In this document: positions 15,476 to 24,651 of the stretch, piece by piece
How the letters are laid out: each line of letters starts with the position of its first letter
How positions within the stretch are numbered: position 1 is the first letter of the stretch
From: Sva-25 sp037385685
GTDB lineage: Bacteria; Pseudomonadota; Gammaproteobacteria; Chromatiales; Chromatiaceae
Reading direction: 5' to 3'
Assembly (NCBI GenBank): GCA_037385685.1
Contig: JARRMW010000010.1
Coordinates: 1 to 62,404 of the forward strand
DNA: 62,404 bases
Program-made: the position numbers and the translations under genes
Notes under the pieces: model-generated
The model's input: the letters and a program-made list of their open reading frames with translations, nothing else
What the model was told of the DNA's origin: nothing
Database searches by the model: none

Positions 15476-18400
15476 TCAGACGCCTGCTCAGCAACCATGT
15501 GCTCGTCAACCTGGCCTTTGTGCTGGTGCTTGCAGTCGGCACCTGGTCCTATCTCGAGTTGCCACGCCAGCAGGATCCGACGCTCAATTTCAACTGGATC
15601 GTGATCACCACAATCCTGCCCGGTGCCTCCGCGCTGGATGTGGAGAAGAAAGTCACCGATCCGATCGAGGAAGCCCTGCGTAATATCAAGGATATCAAGT
15701 TCGTCTCATCCAACAGCCGCGGTTCCGTTTCCTCGATCCTTGTCCGTTTCCAGGACATCAGCGAACGGGTTTTTGACAAGCGCGTCAGTGACCTGCGGCG
15801 CGAGATCCAGAACAAGGAAGCAGAATTGCCTGCAGCGGCAGAGGATCCCCTGATACTCGAGATCACCAGTGCGAATGCCTACCCGACCGCCTCAATTGCT
15901 GTCGTTGGGCAGGCTGATGATGAAAATCTGCGCCAGCAGGCCTACAACCTCGAGAAGTCACTGGAACGGATACAGGGTGTCGATCGCGTCGATACGATTG
16001 GCCTGCGAGATCCCGAAATCCTGGTTGCTATCGATCCGGTGAAATTGCAGGCGCTCAAACTCACGCCGGGACAGGTCGCCGATACGGTGGCACTCTTTTT
16101 CCAGGATATTGCGGCCGGTGAATCGCGCATCGGTGAACGAGACTGGCTGATACGCCTCGTTGGCAGTGATGCGGATCCCGCTTTCCTCGCCAAGAGGCCC
16201 ATTATTGGCAGCGGGGGTGAAGTCACGATCGACGAAGTCGCGAACGTCACACGTGCCCGCGAAAAAGCCGACAAGATGACACGCTACAATGGCAAACCTG
16301 CCGTTCTCTTCGCTGTCTTCAAGCAGGCAGACAACAATACCATCGAGCTGGTTGACCGGCTCAAGGCATTCATCAACGAGCGCAATCAGCTGTCACAGCA
16401 AACAGGTGTCGAGCTGGTTCTGACGGATGACCAGACGACGGTTACAACGAATGCCATCAATCTCATGCAGCGCAATGCTTTGATCGGCCTTGTGCTGGTT
16501 GTTATTGTCGCCTGGTTCTTTCTGGGATCACGCATCGCATTCCTGACTGCGATTGGCATCCCTTTCGTGCTCGCAGGGACTTTCTGGGTCCTCTATGCCA
16601 TGGGCGAGACGCTTAATGTCATGGTGCTGCTGGGTATTGTCATCGTATTGGGCATGCTGGTCGATGATGCAGTCGTGGTAGTCGAATCTATCTACTACAG
16701 AATCCAGAGAGGCATGCAGCCTCTCGAGGCGGCTATCGGCTCACTGAGAGAGGTTGCTCTGCCGGTATTGACAGCCGTGCTCACCACTATGGCCGCTTTC
16801 GGCCCCCTGACACTCGTTCCGGGCATTCTGGGCGATTTCATGAAGGTCATCCCGATTGTTGTTGTCGTGGCGCTGGGCATGTCACTCGTGGAGGCTTTCT
16901 GGATGTTGCCTGCACATGTCATTTTTGCCGGTATTAACTTTCGCAAGCCCTCGCGCATGCAGGTTTTTCGACAGCACTTCACGCACTTGATCCAGATCGT
17001 CTATGTGCGCATTCTCATTCGCTTCATGCGCTATCGCTGGTGGACGCTGGCCGGTGTACTGCTGTTGTTTTTCGGGGCAGTTTCCCTCATCGCCTCTGGC
17101 AAGATTCGATACGATTTCTTTGCAGCGGACACGATCCGTCTCTTTTACGTCAATGTCGAGATGCCGCCTGGTACGAGTATTGAATCGACCATGGAAAAAG
17201 TGCTCGAGATCGAGAAAAAGGTCAAAGGCCATGTCCGTGATGGAGAAGCCAGGGCCATCATCAGTTATAGCGGCAATATGTTCACGGACATGGAACCGCG
17301 TCTTGGCGACAGATTCGGTCAGATTCTTGTTGGCCTGAATCCGAAAACACCGAAACTCAGAAGTGTGGAGGAGATGATTGAAGAGATGCGTGCGGATGTC
17401 TCCGGCACCCCTGGACCTGCACAGATCTCCTTTCTCCAGCTTGCCGGTGGTCCACCGAAAGCAAAGGCGATCAGCATCAAGGTACGAGGTGATGACTATG
17501 ACGAAATCCGGCGAGCAGCCAATGACCTGCGCGATATCATGGCCGGGGTCCGGGGTGTACAGGACATCAGCGATGATGCCAGCCGCGGCCGTTCAGAACT
17601 GGTCCTGACCTATAATAACGACGCGGTCAATCGCGCCGGCATCAGCCCTGCCGAACTCGACCGCACCATGCAGCTCCTGATTGACGGACTTATCGTTGCC
17701 GAGATGCGACATGATGGCCAGAAACTCGAGGTGCGCGTCAAATCCTCCCAGCGAGCGTACGCCGACATTGACGATATCCTGCAATTCCGACTTTCTCTGC
17801 CGGATGGCAGGCAGGTACCACTTTCTTCCCTTTTTGACCAGAAACGCGTACCCGGTATCGGGAATATCCGTCATTACAACTTCAGGCGCGCCATTACCGT
17901 CGAGGCTGACATCGACAAGACGCTGACGAACGAACAACTCGCCAACGAGGCGATCATGGAAGGCTGGAATGCGATCAGTACGCGCTATCCCGATATCGAT
18001 CTCAACGTCGAGGGGATTCTCGATGATGTCTACGAAGCGCTTGGCGCACTGGGTTTGCTGCTCATGGTCGGGATCGGCCTCATGTATATGATCCTCGGCA
18101 CCCAGTTCGGCAGCTACTGGCAACCGTTCATGATTATCACGACTGTCTTCATGGCCTTTACCGGTGTCGTTTTCGGTTTGTTTGCAACCTCGACACCATT
18201 GAGCCTCTACACTCTCTATGGCGTCGTTGCACTTGCCGGTATCGCCGTCAATTCGTCGATCGTGCTGATTTCCGCTGCCAATGCACGTTTGCAGTCCGGA
18301 ATGTCCGTCATGCACGCAACACTTTACGCTGCTCGCCGTCGTGTGATACCGATACTGATCACCTCACTGACGACAGTTGCAGGCCTGTTCTCCCTGGCCA

Positions 18401-18540
18401 CAGGCCTGGGTGGAAAATCACTGATCTGGGGACCGGTTGCCACAGCGATTGTCTGGGGCCTCGGCTTCTCGACGATTTTGACCCTGATCGTTATTCCGCT
18501 GCTCTACCAGTTCTTCATGACAGCGCGTAAAAAAGCATGA
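15472..18540 (+). CDS. RND-family efflux transporter, AcrB/HAE1-like
   Basis: The 1022-residue protein has the RND layout: a first helix (MIRRLLSNHVLVNLAFVLVLAVGTWSYLELPRQQDP), a large periplasmic porter region, a helix cluster at about 335-545, a second periplasmic region, and a final helix cluster from about 855. The RND motif GMLVDDAVVVVESIYYR contains the paired aspartates of the proton relay. The second half has TVFMAFTGVVFGLF and LAGIAVNSSIVLISAANARL. Substrates are probably drugs, solvents or lipids; sequence does not decide. It is the last gene of the padR operon. No clear terminator follows before the binding-protein gene 130 bp downstream. Confidence 0.92.
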   Translation: MIRRLLSNHVLVNLAFVLVLAVGTWSYLELPRQQDPTLNFNWIVITTILPGASALDVEKKVTDPIEEALRNIKDIKFVSSNSRGSVSSILVRFQDISERVFDKRVSDLRREIQNKEAELPAAAEDPLILEITSANAYPTASIAVVGQADDENLRQQAYNLEKSLERIQGVDRVDTIGLRDPEILVAIDPVKLQALKLTPGQVADTVALFFQDIAAGESRIGERDWLIRLVGSDADPAFLAKRPIIGSGGEVTIDEVANVTRAREKADKMTRYNGKPAVLFAVFKQADNNTIELVDRLKAFINERNQLSQQTGVELVLTDDQTTVTTNAINLMQRNALIGLVLVVIVAWFFLGSRIAFLTAIGIPFVLAGTFWVLYAMGETLNVMVLLGIVIVLGMLVDDAVVVVESIYYRIQRGMQPLEAAIGSLREVALPVLTAVLTTMAAFGPLTLVPGILGDFMKVIPIVVVVALGMSLVEAFWMLPAHVIFAGINFRKPSRMQVFRQHFTHLIQIVYVRILIRFMRYRWWTLAGVLLLFFGAVSLIASGKIRYDFFAADTIRLFYVNVEMPPGTSIESTMEKVLEIEKKVKGHVRDGEARAIISYSGNMFTDMEPRLGDRFGQILVGLNPKTPKLRSVEEMIEEMRADVSGTPGPAQISFLQLAGGPPKAKAISIKVRGDDYDEIRRAANDLRDIMAGVRGVQDISDDASRGRSELVLTYNNDAVNRAGISPAELDRTMQLLIDGLIVAEMRHDGQKLEVRVKSSQRAYADIDDILQFRLSLPDGRQVPLSSLFDQKRVPGIGNIRHYNFRRAITVEADIDKTLTNEQLANEAIMEGWNAISTRYPDIDLNVEGILDDVYEALGALGLLLMVGIGLMYMILGTQFGSYWQPFMIITTVFMAFTGVVFGLFATSTPLSLYTLYGVVALAGIAVNSSIVLISAANARLQSGMSVMHATLYAARRRVIPILITSLTTVAGLFSLATGLGGKSLIWGPVATAIVWGLGFSTILTLIVIPLLYQFFMTARKKA

Positions 18541-18670
18541 GATGTCGACTCAGAGCCCCTTCTTGATCACAAGATAAAAGGTGTTTAGAGTCGATTCCTC
18601 GCGATTTTTTAGTGGTATGCTTTGCATTATTGAATAACAGTTCGACAGAAACTGTAGAAGGGGCATGGAA

Positions 18671-19645
18671 ATGAAATCCGAGAGCCTGAAAGCACCTCTG
18701 CCAATACTGATTACACTCTTCCTGATTCTGACATTGACACAGACCGCCTCCGCCAGGAGCTGTATTTTCCTGGCCTCGTATCACAAGGGCTACGAATGGC
18801 AGGATGGAATCGAAGAGGGAATGCGATCGACCCTTGGTGACAGATGCACCATCGAGGCATTTTATCTCGATACCAAGCGCAACACTGGAGCAGATTACGC
18901 GAGGTCCACGGCAGAGAAAGCCAGGCAGCTGATCGATTCCATGCAACCTGACGTCGTTATCGCCTCTGATGACAATGCCTCGCGCTATGTCATCGAACCT
19001 TACTATCGTGACTCCGACATTCCATTCGTATTCTGTGGTGTCAACTGGTCAGCCGAGAAATACGGCTACCCCTACTCCAATGTGACGGGAATGCTGGAAA
19101 TCATCTCCATCGACCCTCTGCTCAAGGTCATCCAGACAGTCCTCCCCGAGGCAAGCAACGGTATCTTCATCGGCGGTGACGTCCCTTCGACACGCAGCAA
19201 CTACGAACGCTATAAAAAATCCTTTTCATCACGCGGCATCGTCGTCAGGGATGGCATGGTGACCTCCTTCGATGCCTGGAAGCAAAAAGTGAGCGATGCC
19301 CAGGAAACAGCAGACTTCATCATCCTCGCCAACAAGGCAGGCATCGTGGACTGGGATCAGGACGCGGCAACAATGCATGTCCAGCAAAACATCAAGCGCT
19401 TCACTGTCGGGCACCATGAATTCATGGTCACCCTGAACATGTTCTCGATGACAAAAATCCCACAGGAACAAGGCGAATGGGCAGCGAAAGTTGCGATAAA
19501 AATCCTGGAGGGCAGCAAACCATCGGAAATACCGATCGTCGCTAACCGCCGCTGGAACATTTATGCAAACACAGAGCTTCTGAAAAAAGCCGGAATCCAG
19601 CTTCCTGCCAACATACTGCGCAAGGCGGTAAAAGTCGGTAACTAG
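18671..19645 (+). CDS. Periplasmic ABC-type substrate-binding protein (ABC_sub_bind family)
   Basis: The 324-residue protein has a signal peptide (MKSESLKAPLPILITLFLILTLTQTASA). It looks like the ABC_sub_bind (PF04392) family: FLASYHKGYEWQDGIEEGMRS, DVVIASDDNASRYVIEPYYRDSDIPFVFCGVNWSAEKYGYPYSNVTGM. I prefer the ATG at 18671 because AAGGGG lies seven bases before it; the ATG at 18665 is too close to that site. No ABC permease or ATPase gene follows. The next gene, 4 bp on, is a CHASE hybrid kinase. The likely role is ligand capture for signalling rather than transport. Confidence 0.8.
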   Translation: MKSESLKAPLPILITLFLILTLTQTASARSCIFLASYHKGYEWQDGIEEGMRSTLGDRCTIEAFYLDTKRNTGADYARSTAEKARQLIDSMQPDVVIASDDNASRYVIEPYYRDSDIPFVFCGVNWSAEKYGYPYSNVTGMLEIISIDPLLKVIQTVLPEASNGIFIGGDVPSTRSNYERYKKSFSSRGIVVRDGMVTSFDAWKQKVSDAQETADFIILANKAGIVDWDQDAATMHVQQNIKRFTVGHHEFMVTLNMFSMTKIPQEQGEWAAKVAIKILEGSKPSEIPIVANRRWNIYANTELLKKAGIQLPANILRKAVKVGN

Positions 19646-19649
19646 CAGC

Positions 19650-21878
19650 GTGAAGCGCTCTTCCGGTATCAATAAAAAGCATCCCGCGATGCTCCTGATC
19701 TTGCTGATCGGGGTCATACTGACGCTGTTTGCATGCACCTGGGTCTACCAGATCATCATCGAGCAGACCAAAAACGACTTCGCAGTCTCCGCAGGCCTGA
19801 TCGAGGACTCTGCCCTGCAAAAACTCAACACCAGTGAAGGGACACTCAACAACGTCTCCGCCCTTTTCGCTTCCTCCCTGGCCGTGGACGCTGACCAGTT
19901 TCGTATCTTTACCCAGGAGGTGCTCGAGCGACAGGCATTCATCAATTACATTGCCTGGATGCCAAGAGTACGCCAGGAGGAACGCGAAAACTTCACTGAG
20001 TCAATGAAGGAAAGAGGTTTCGCCACCTTTTCCATCAACCAGCGTGACGAGCGAGGGGGATTCATGGCGGCTCCGGTTTCTGCGGAATATTACCCCGTTA
20101 CCTATCTCGAGCCCTTTGAACCGGATACGATCGACCAGATCGGATATAACACGCTCTCGAATTCAGACTACGTCAAGCCAATCATGACAGCCATTGAAAC
20201 CGGCGAGGTGATTGCTGCCCTGTCCGCTGTCCGCAACCGGGAGAACCCTCAGCTCGTGCTATTCAAGGCAATTTATGCAGGAAAGCAGATGCCGACCAGT
20301 GTCGAGGAACGCAGGCGTGATACCAACGGACTTGTTTCATTGTCGCTGAATCTCGGGATGTTTTTCACTGAGGAACAGCTGCAGTCGGTAAGCGCTATCA
20401 GGCTTGTCGGCATGGATGCGCCTTCCGCAAGTAAACAATACGAACTATGGTCCCTGGATGCCGTTGCCGTGAATCCATCATCCCCGCGAGTCAATCTCCA
20501 GGACAGTTTCAGATTCAGGTCGGGACAGCAGTCCTACGAGCTGATCATCGACAAGAGGGTCGGGATACATGAGATAGCCTATGGCTGGATCATCCTGGCC
20601 TTTGCGATCGGGACGGGGATCACACTGCTGATATTCTTTCTCGCCAGGGCGAGTCTGACACGCTCGGAGGAGATCGAAGAGAAGGTCCGGCAACAGACGA
20701 GTGATCTCAGAAGGAACGAGCAGTCTCTTCGACTTGCAAAGGAACAGGCAGAGGCGGCCAGTATTGCGAAGACACAGTTCCTTGCCAACATGAGCCATGA
20801 AATCCGCACCCCGCTGAATGCCATTCTGGGATTTAGCCAGATCCTGCTGAAACACCCGGAATCAGCAAGCAAGTATCTCAGGTATATCAAGATGAGTGGC
20901 GAGCAGCTCAATGAGCTCGTCAACAATATTCTCGATCTGTCAAAAATCGAAACCGGGAAGATGGAACTCGATGAGGGCGTCGTCAGTATCAGGCAACTGC
21001 TCCACAGCGTTTACCACATCCATCACCCTGAGGCGATACGCAAAAACCTTCAGTTCAAGCGCGAAATTGCGGCTGATCTGCCGGACAACATCATCACGGA
21101 TCGCACAAAACTCAATCAGGTGCTGATGAACCTGACGGCAAACGCCATCAAGTTCACATCATCGGGAAAAGTCCTGCTACGGGCACTCAAGGAAGAGAAC
21201 GTACTGCGCATCGACATCATTGACGAGGGTATTGGCATTCCCGAGAGTCGCCGGGATGCCATCTTCAGTGCCTTTGTTCAAGCCGACAACTCCACTACTC
21301 GCAAATTCGGTGGTAGCGGTCTTGGACTCTCGATTACGAAGAAGCTTGTGGAACTGATGGGAGGCAGGATTGAACTTCACAGTGAAATTGGCAAGGGAAC
21401 CACCTTCACATTGCGAATCCCTCTCAGGACAGTACCAAGAAGTTCCACCCGTGCAACGACCGCTACGGGCGATGTCCGCTTCTCGAGCAAAAACGTCGTC
21501 CTTTGTGTCGAGGACCACTTCATCAACCAGAAGATGATTACGGCAATTTTCAAGGATATGGGCATCGACATCCATATCGCCAATAATGGCCGCGAGGGCT
21601 ATGAGAAGGCACAGGCACTGCAGCCAGACCTGATCCTGATGGATCTGCACATGCCCCTCATGGACGGCTTTGAAACCGTCAGGAAAATTCGTGCAAACCC
21701 GCTTCTCAGCAAGACCCCTGTGGTGGCACTCTCTGCAGATGCGTTCATCGAACAGCAAAAAGGCGCACTGGATGCAGGTTTCGACGACTACATTACCAAA
21801 CCGGTTGACCTGGACCGGGACATTCCGATTTTTGCAAAATACCTCCGGCCCGAAAGACGAAGTACTGTTTTCCAGTGA
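19650..21878 (+). CDS. CHASE-domain hybrid histidine kinase with receiver
   Basis: The 742-residue sensor has a first membrane helix at about 13-36 and a periplasmic CHASE-type domain at about 60-295 (FRIFTQEVLERQAFINYIAWMPRVRQEERENF, YYPVTYLEPFE). A second helix spans about 312-332. The kinase domain carries the phospho-histidine at 383 (NMSHEIRTPLN), N box (NQVLMNLTANAIKFT), and G boxes (DEGIGIPE, GGSGLGLSI). A C-terminal receiver begins NVVLCVEDHFINQ with acceptor Asp665 (LILMDLHMP). No output domain is present, so a separate Hpt or regulator must act downstream. The start is GTG. It is co-transcribed with the binding protein and converges on rmuC with 6 bp between stops. Confidence 0.9.
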   Translation: MKRSSGINKKHPAMLLILLIGVILTLFACTWVYQIIIEQTKNDFAVSAGLIEDSALQKLNTSEGTLNNVSALFASSLAVDADQFRIFTQEVLERQAFINYIAWMPRVRQEERENFTESMKERGFATFSINQRDERGGFMAAPVSAEYYPVTYLEPFEPDTIDQIGYNTLSNSDYVKPIMTAIETGEVIAALSAVRNRENPQLVLFKAIYAGKQMPTSVEERRRDTNGLVSLSLNLGMFFTEEQLQSVSAIRLVGMDAPSASKQYELWSLDAVAVNPSSPRVNLQDSFRFRSGQQSYELIIDKRVGIHEIAYGWIILAFAIGTGITLLIFFLARASLTRSEEIEEKVRQQTSDLRRNEQSLRLAKEQAEAASIAKTQFLANMSHEIRTPLNAILGFSQILLKHPESASKYLRYIKMSGEQLNELVNNILDLSKIETGKMELDEGVVSIRQLLHSVYHIHHPEAIRKNLQFKREIAADLPDNIITDRTKLNQVLMNLTANAIKFTSSGKVLLRALKEENVLRIDIIDEGIGIPESRRDAIFSAFVQADNSTTRKFGGSGLGLSITKKLVELMGGRIELHSEIGKGTTFTLRIPLRTVPRSSTRATTATGDVRFSSKNVVLCVEDHFINQKMITAIFKDMGIDIHIANNGREGYEKAQALQPDLILMDLHMPLMDGFETVRKIRANPLLSKTPVVALSADAFIEQQKGALDAGFDDYITKPVDLDRDIPIFAKYLRPERRSTVFQ

Positions 21879-21884
21879 CTCCGC

Positions 21885-23216
21885 TCAGCTATTCTGCTGA
21901 AGATAATCGATATCCACGTCATCAATCCGCTGGAATCTGTCACTGATCCTGCTTGCCGAGCGATGCACATCCGAAACATCCTGGTGTGCGAGTGAAATAT
22001 GACGGGAGAGCTTGTCCATTCGCTCGCGGAAACGCTGGAAATCCTTCGACAAGGCATGCAGATGCTGGCGGATCAGGTGTACCTGCTGCTGTGTTGCAGC
22101 ATCACGCAGGACCGAGCGCGTGGTTGTCAGGATTGCCATCAGGGTGGTCGGGGAGACGAGCCAGACATTCCTTCGTTGTGCCTCTTCGACAAGTCCCGGA
22201 TGATGCGCATGGATCTCGGCGAAAACTGCCTCTGCCGGAATGAACATCATGGCGCCGCTCGCTGTTTCGCCATCGATGATGTACTTTGTGGCAATGTCGC
22301 CAATGTGCTTCTTCACATCCTGTCTAAACTGGCGCGCGGATCGTTCCCGCACCGGCCGTGACTGCTCCGGGTCAGTCATACTCCGGAATGACTCGAGAGG
22401 AAACTTTGCGTCGACCGCAAGCCGGCCTGTCGGTTCCGGCAGCTCCAGCAAACAGTCGACACGGGTTCCATTGGGCAACGTCTGTTGCAGTGAGAAGGCG
22501 TTCTCGGGAAGCAGATTACGCACCAGAGCAGCAAGCTGTATTTCGCCATATGCGCCACGCGAGCGCTTGTCCGAGAGAATCTCCTGGAGCGAGATAATAT
22601 TTGCTGACAACTCTGCAAGTTTCTTTTGTGCTTCGTCGATCCGCGAGAGGTGCTGCAGCACACGATTGAACGTTTCCGTGGTCTTCTCGAACCCCTTGTC
22701 CAGCCGTGCGTCGACCTGGCCACTGATCTCGCTCAAGCGCTTGTCCGTGGTCTCGAGAAGGCGGTTAACCTGCCGCCCCAGTACCTCGCCGTGAGCAAGC
22801 AACGCCTGGTTCACCTGAGTGGAAATCTGGTCGAGCCCCCTTGTCAGCGCCTCCTGCTGGTTGAGTTTTTCGTTCGACAGCTTCTCCGCCAGGGATGAGC
22901 GCAATTCACCCTGTTCACGAAGCAGGAGCGCATTCAGCTCACCCAGGCGCCGTTCCAGACCCTGCTGCAGAAGGTTTGCCCGGGTCGATGCAATCTCATT
23001 CGACTCGGACAGCAGTTGCTGCAAGCCTGTACCCTGCTCTGCCTGCTGCAGCCTTGCATCCAGCAGCCAGGTACGCAACTCGCGGCGGCTGCGCATGACT
23101 GACACCAGAGCGAGGAGCAGTGACAGAATGATCAGGCTTGTCGCAAGAAGGAAAGGCCAGTAGCTGACGGCAAAGTCGGACAAAGCCGTAAATTGATCGT
23201 GGAATTGCGCTTTCAT
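21885..23216 (-). CDS. rmuC: DNA recombination protein RmuC
   Basis: RmuC is a predicted nuclease-fold protein that limits inversions at short repeats. The 443-residue product has an N-terminal membrane helix (SYWPFLLATSLIILSLLLALVSVM). A long coiled coil follows at about 60-220. The conserved RmuC core reads SDKRSRGAYGEIQLAALVRNLLPENAF, VDCLLELPEPTGRLAVDAKFPLESF, and AVFAEIHAHHPGLVEEAQRRNVWLVSPTTLMAIL. The ATG at 23216 is preferred over an upstream TTG at 23267 that would add 17 residues with little family support. It is divergent from mtaB, with about 75 bp between starts. Confidence 0.9.
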   Translation of the reverse strand: MKAQFHDQFTALSDFAVSYWPFLLATSLIILSLLLALVSVMRSRRELRTWLLDARLQQAEQGTGLQQLLSESNEIASTRANLLQQGLERRLGELNALLLREQGELRSSLAEKLSNEKLNQQEALTRGLDQISTQVNQALLAHGEVLGRQVNRLLETTDKRLSEISGQVDARLDKGFEKTTETFNRVLQHLSRIDEAQKKLAELSANIISLQEILSDKRSRGAYGEIQLAALVRNLLPENAFSLQQTLPNGTRVDCLLELPEPTGRLAVDAKFPLESFRSMTDPEQSRPVRERSARQFRQDVKKHIGDIATKYIIDGETASGAMMFIPAEAVFAEIHAHHPGLVEEAQRRNVWLVSPTTLMAILTTTRSVLRDAATQQQVHLIRQHLHALSKDFQRFRERMDKLSRHISLAHQDVSDVHRSASRISDRFQRIDDVDIDYLQQNS

Positions 23217-23290
23217 CAGGTTTTTCCGTAACTTATCACGTAAAATGTAATCCCCTGACAGGCTCAAAGCGTGAGCCTCATCACCCGGAG

Positions 23291-24580
23291 ATGCAATCTG
23301 TGCAAGTGCACCTGAAAACCCTGGGTTGCCGGCTCAACGAGGCTGAACTCGAGACCTGGGCAAGGCAATTCAGACAACTCGGACACGGAATCACCGCTGA
23401 TCCCGACGGTGCGGACCTGCTCGTAATCAACACCTGTGCCGTTACCGAGGAGGCCGTGCGGAAATCACGCCGTCTCATCAAGCGGGTGCAGAATCACAAC
23501 CCGCAGGCGAAGCTCGTGGTCAGTGGCTGTTATGCCTCGCTGAATCCGGATGAGATCAACACCATCCCCGGCATTGATCTGCTCGTCGACAACCGTGAGA
23601 AGGATCGTCTTCCGGCACTCGTCAATGCGCAACTGACAGACACCACAATGCCGGCTGTCGCGACCGAACCCGGCGAAAACCTGCTCTTCAGTCGCGGTCG
23701 CCAGAGAGCCTTCATCAAGGTGCAGGATGGCTGTCGCTATCGCTGCACTTTCTGTATCGTCACCCGTGCACGTGGTGAAGAACGCAGCCGCCCGCTCGAC
23801 GATATCATTCAGGAAATCAATGAGCTGCACGCCTCGGGTATCCGGGAAGCCGTTATCACCGGCGTGCATCTCGGCGGCTACGGCAGCGACCTCGATATCA
23901 ACCTGTACGATCTCGTCAGCGCCATTCTGGAACGGACATCAATACCGCGTTTGCGTCTTGGCTCGCTCGAGCCATGGGACATTCCGGACAACTTCTGGCA
24001 GCTGTTTCAGAATCGGCGTCTTCTGCCGCATTTGCACCTGCCGCTGCAGAGCGGGACCGATACAGTTCTTCGCCGCATGGCGCGCCGCTGCAAGACCCGC
24101 GACTTCTCGGCGCTCGTCACCAGCGCGCGCGAGCAGGTGCCGGGAATCAATATCACCACCGATATCATCGTTGGCTTCCCGGGTGAAACCGACAAGGAGT
24201 GGCAGGAGACGCTCGACTATCTGCATGGCTTTGACTTCGGCCACATTCACATCTTCGCCTACTCGCCACGTCCCGACACCAAAGCCGCAACCTTGCCGGA
24301 TCCGGTCCCGGAGGCCGTCAAGAAGGAACGATCGCGCCAACTGCACGCCTTGCTTGAAGAGATGCGCCTGCGCCAGCTTGAGAAGCAGATCGGTAAAACT
24401 GCGCCCGTGCTCGTTGAAAACTACAGTGAAGGAAAATACTGGGGCTATACGCCGAATTACTTCCGTGTCGGCTTCGAGGTAAATGACAGGCATGACCCCG
24501 TAGAGAGTTCGATCCTGGACATCCGTATTTCCGCTATAGACAGGAACAAAGGGGTGTTGATTGGCAAAGCTGCTCCTTGA
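23291..24580 (+). CDS. mtaB: tRNA t6A37 methylthiotransferase MtaB
   Basis: MtaB converts t6A to ms2t6A at tRNA position 37 using two Fe-S clusters and S-adenosylmethionine. The N-terminal UPF0004 domain has its three cluster cysteines at 13, 49 and 80 (KTLGCRLNEAE, VINTCAVT, VVSGCYA). The radical SAM motif CRYRCTFC gives cysteines 148, 152 and 155. GVHLGGYG and LPLQSGTDTVLRRMARR are typical. The C-terminal TRAM-like region is short. At 429 residues it fits MtaB rather than MiaB or RimO, mainly from the KTLGCRLN start and the linker sequence. E. coli lacks this gene. A long hairpin follows it. Confidence 0.88.
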   Translation: MQSVQVHLKTLGCRLNEAELETWARQFRQLGHGITADPDGADLLVINTCAVTEEAVRKSRRLIKRVQNHNPQAKLVVSGCYASLNPDEINTIPGIDLLVDNREKDRLPALVNAQLTDTTMPAVATEPGENLLFSRGRQRAFIKVQDGCRYRCTFCIVTRARGEERSRPLDDIIQEINELHASGIREAVITGVHLGGYGSDLDINLYDLVSAILERTSIPRLRLGSLEPWDIPDNFWQLFQNRRLLPHLHLPLQSGTDTVLRRMARRCKTRDFSALVTSAREQVPGINITTDIIVGFPGETDKEWQETLDYLHGFDFGHIHIFAYSPRPDTKAATLPDPVPEAVKKERSRQLHALLEEMRLRQLEKQIGKTAPVLVENYSEGKYWGYTPNYFRVGFEVNDRHDPVESSILDIRISAIDRNKGVLIGKAAP

Positions 24581-24586
24581 CAGAAA

Positions 24587-24628
24587 CGGTGTCAGGGATC
24601 ATTTTCAGGCAAATGATCCCTGACACCG
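24587..24628. repeat. Long perfect hairpin between convergent genes
   Basis: An 18-bp stem (CGGTGTCAGGGATCATTT and its complement) closes a 6-nt loop (TCAGGC), 6 bp after the mtaB stop and 23 bp before the mltB stop. No T-run follows on either strand, so it is not a classic intrinsic terminator. It could be a REP-like interspersed palindrome, or a hairpin that protects or ends both convergent messages. Confidence 0.7.
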
Positions 24629-24651
24629 GAAGAGAGACAGCCGTCCCTTGA

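Noticed and set aside
23727..24482. 251-residue plus-strand frame inside mtaB
   Set aside because: It is an alternative frame of mtaB, Arg/Ser/Cys-rich and without start context.
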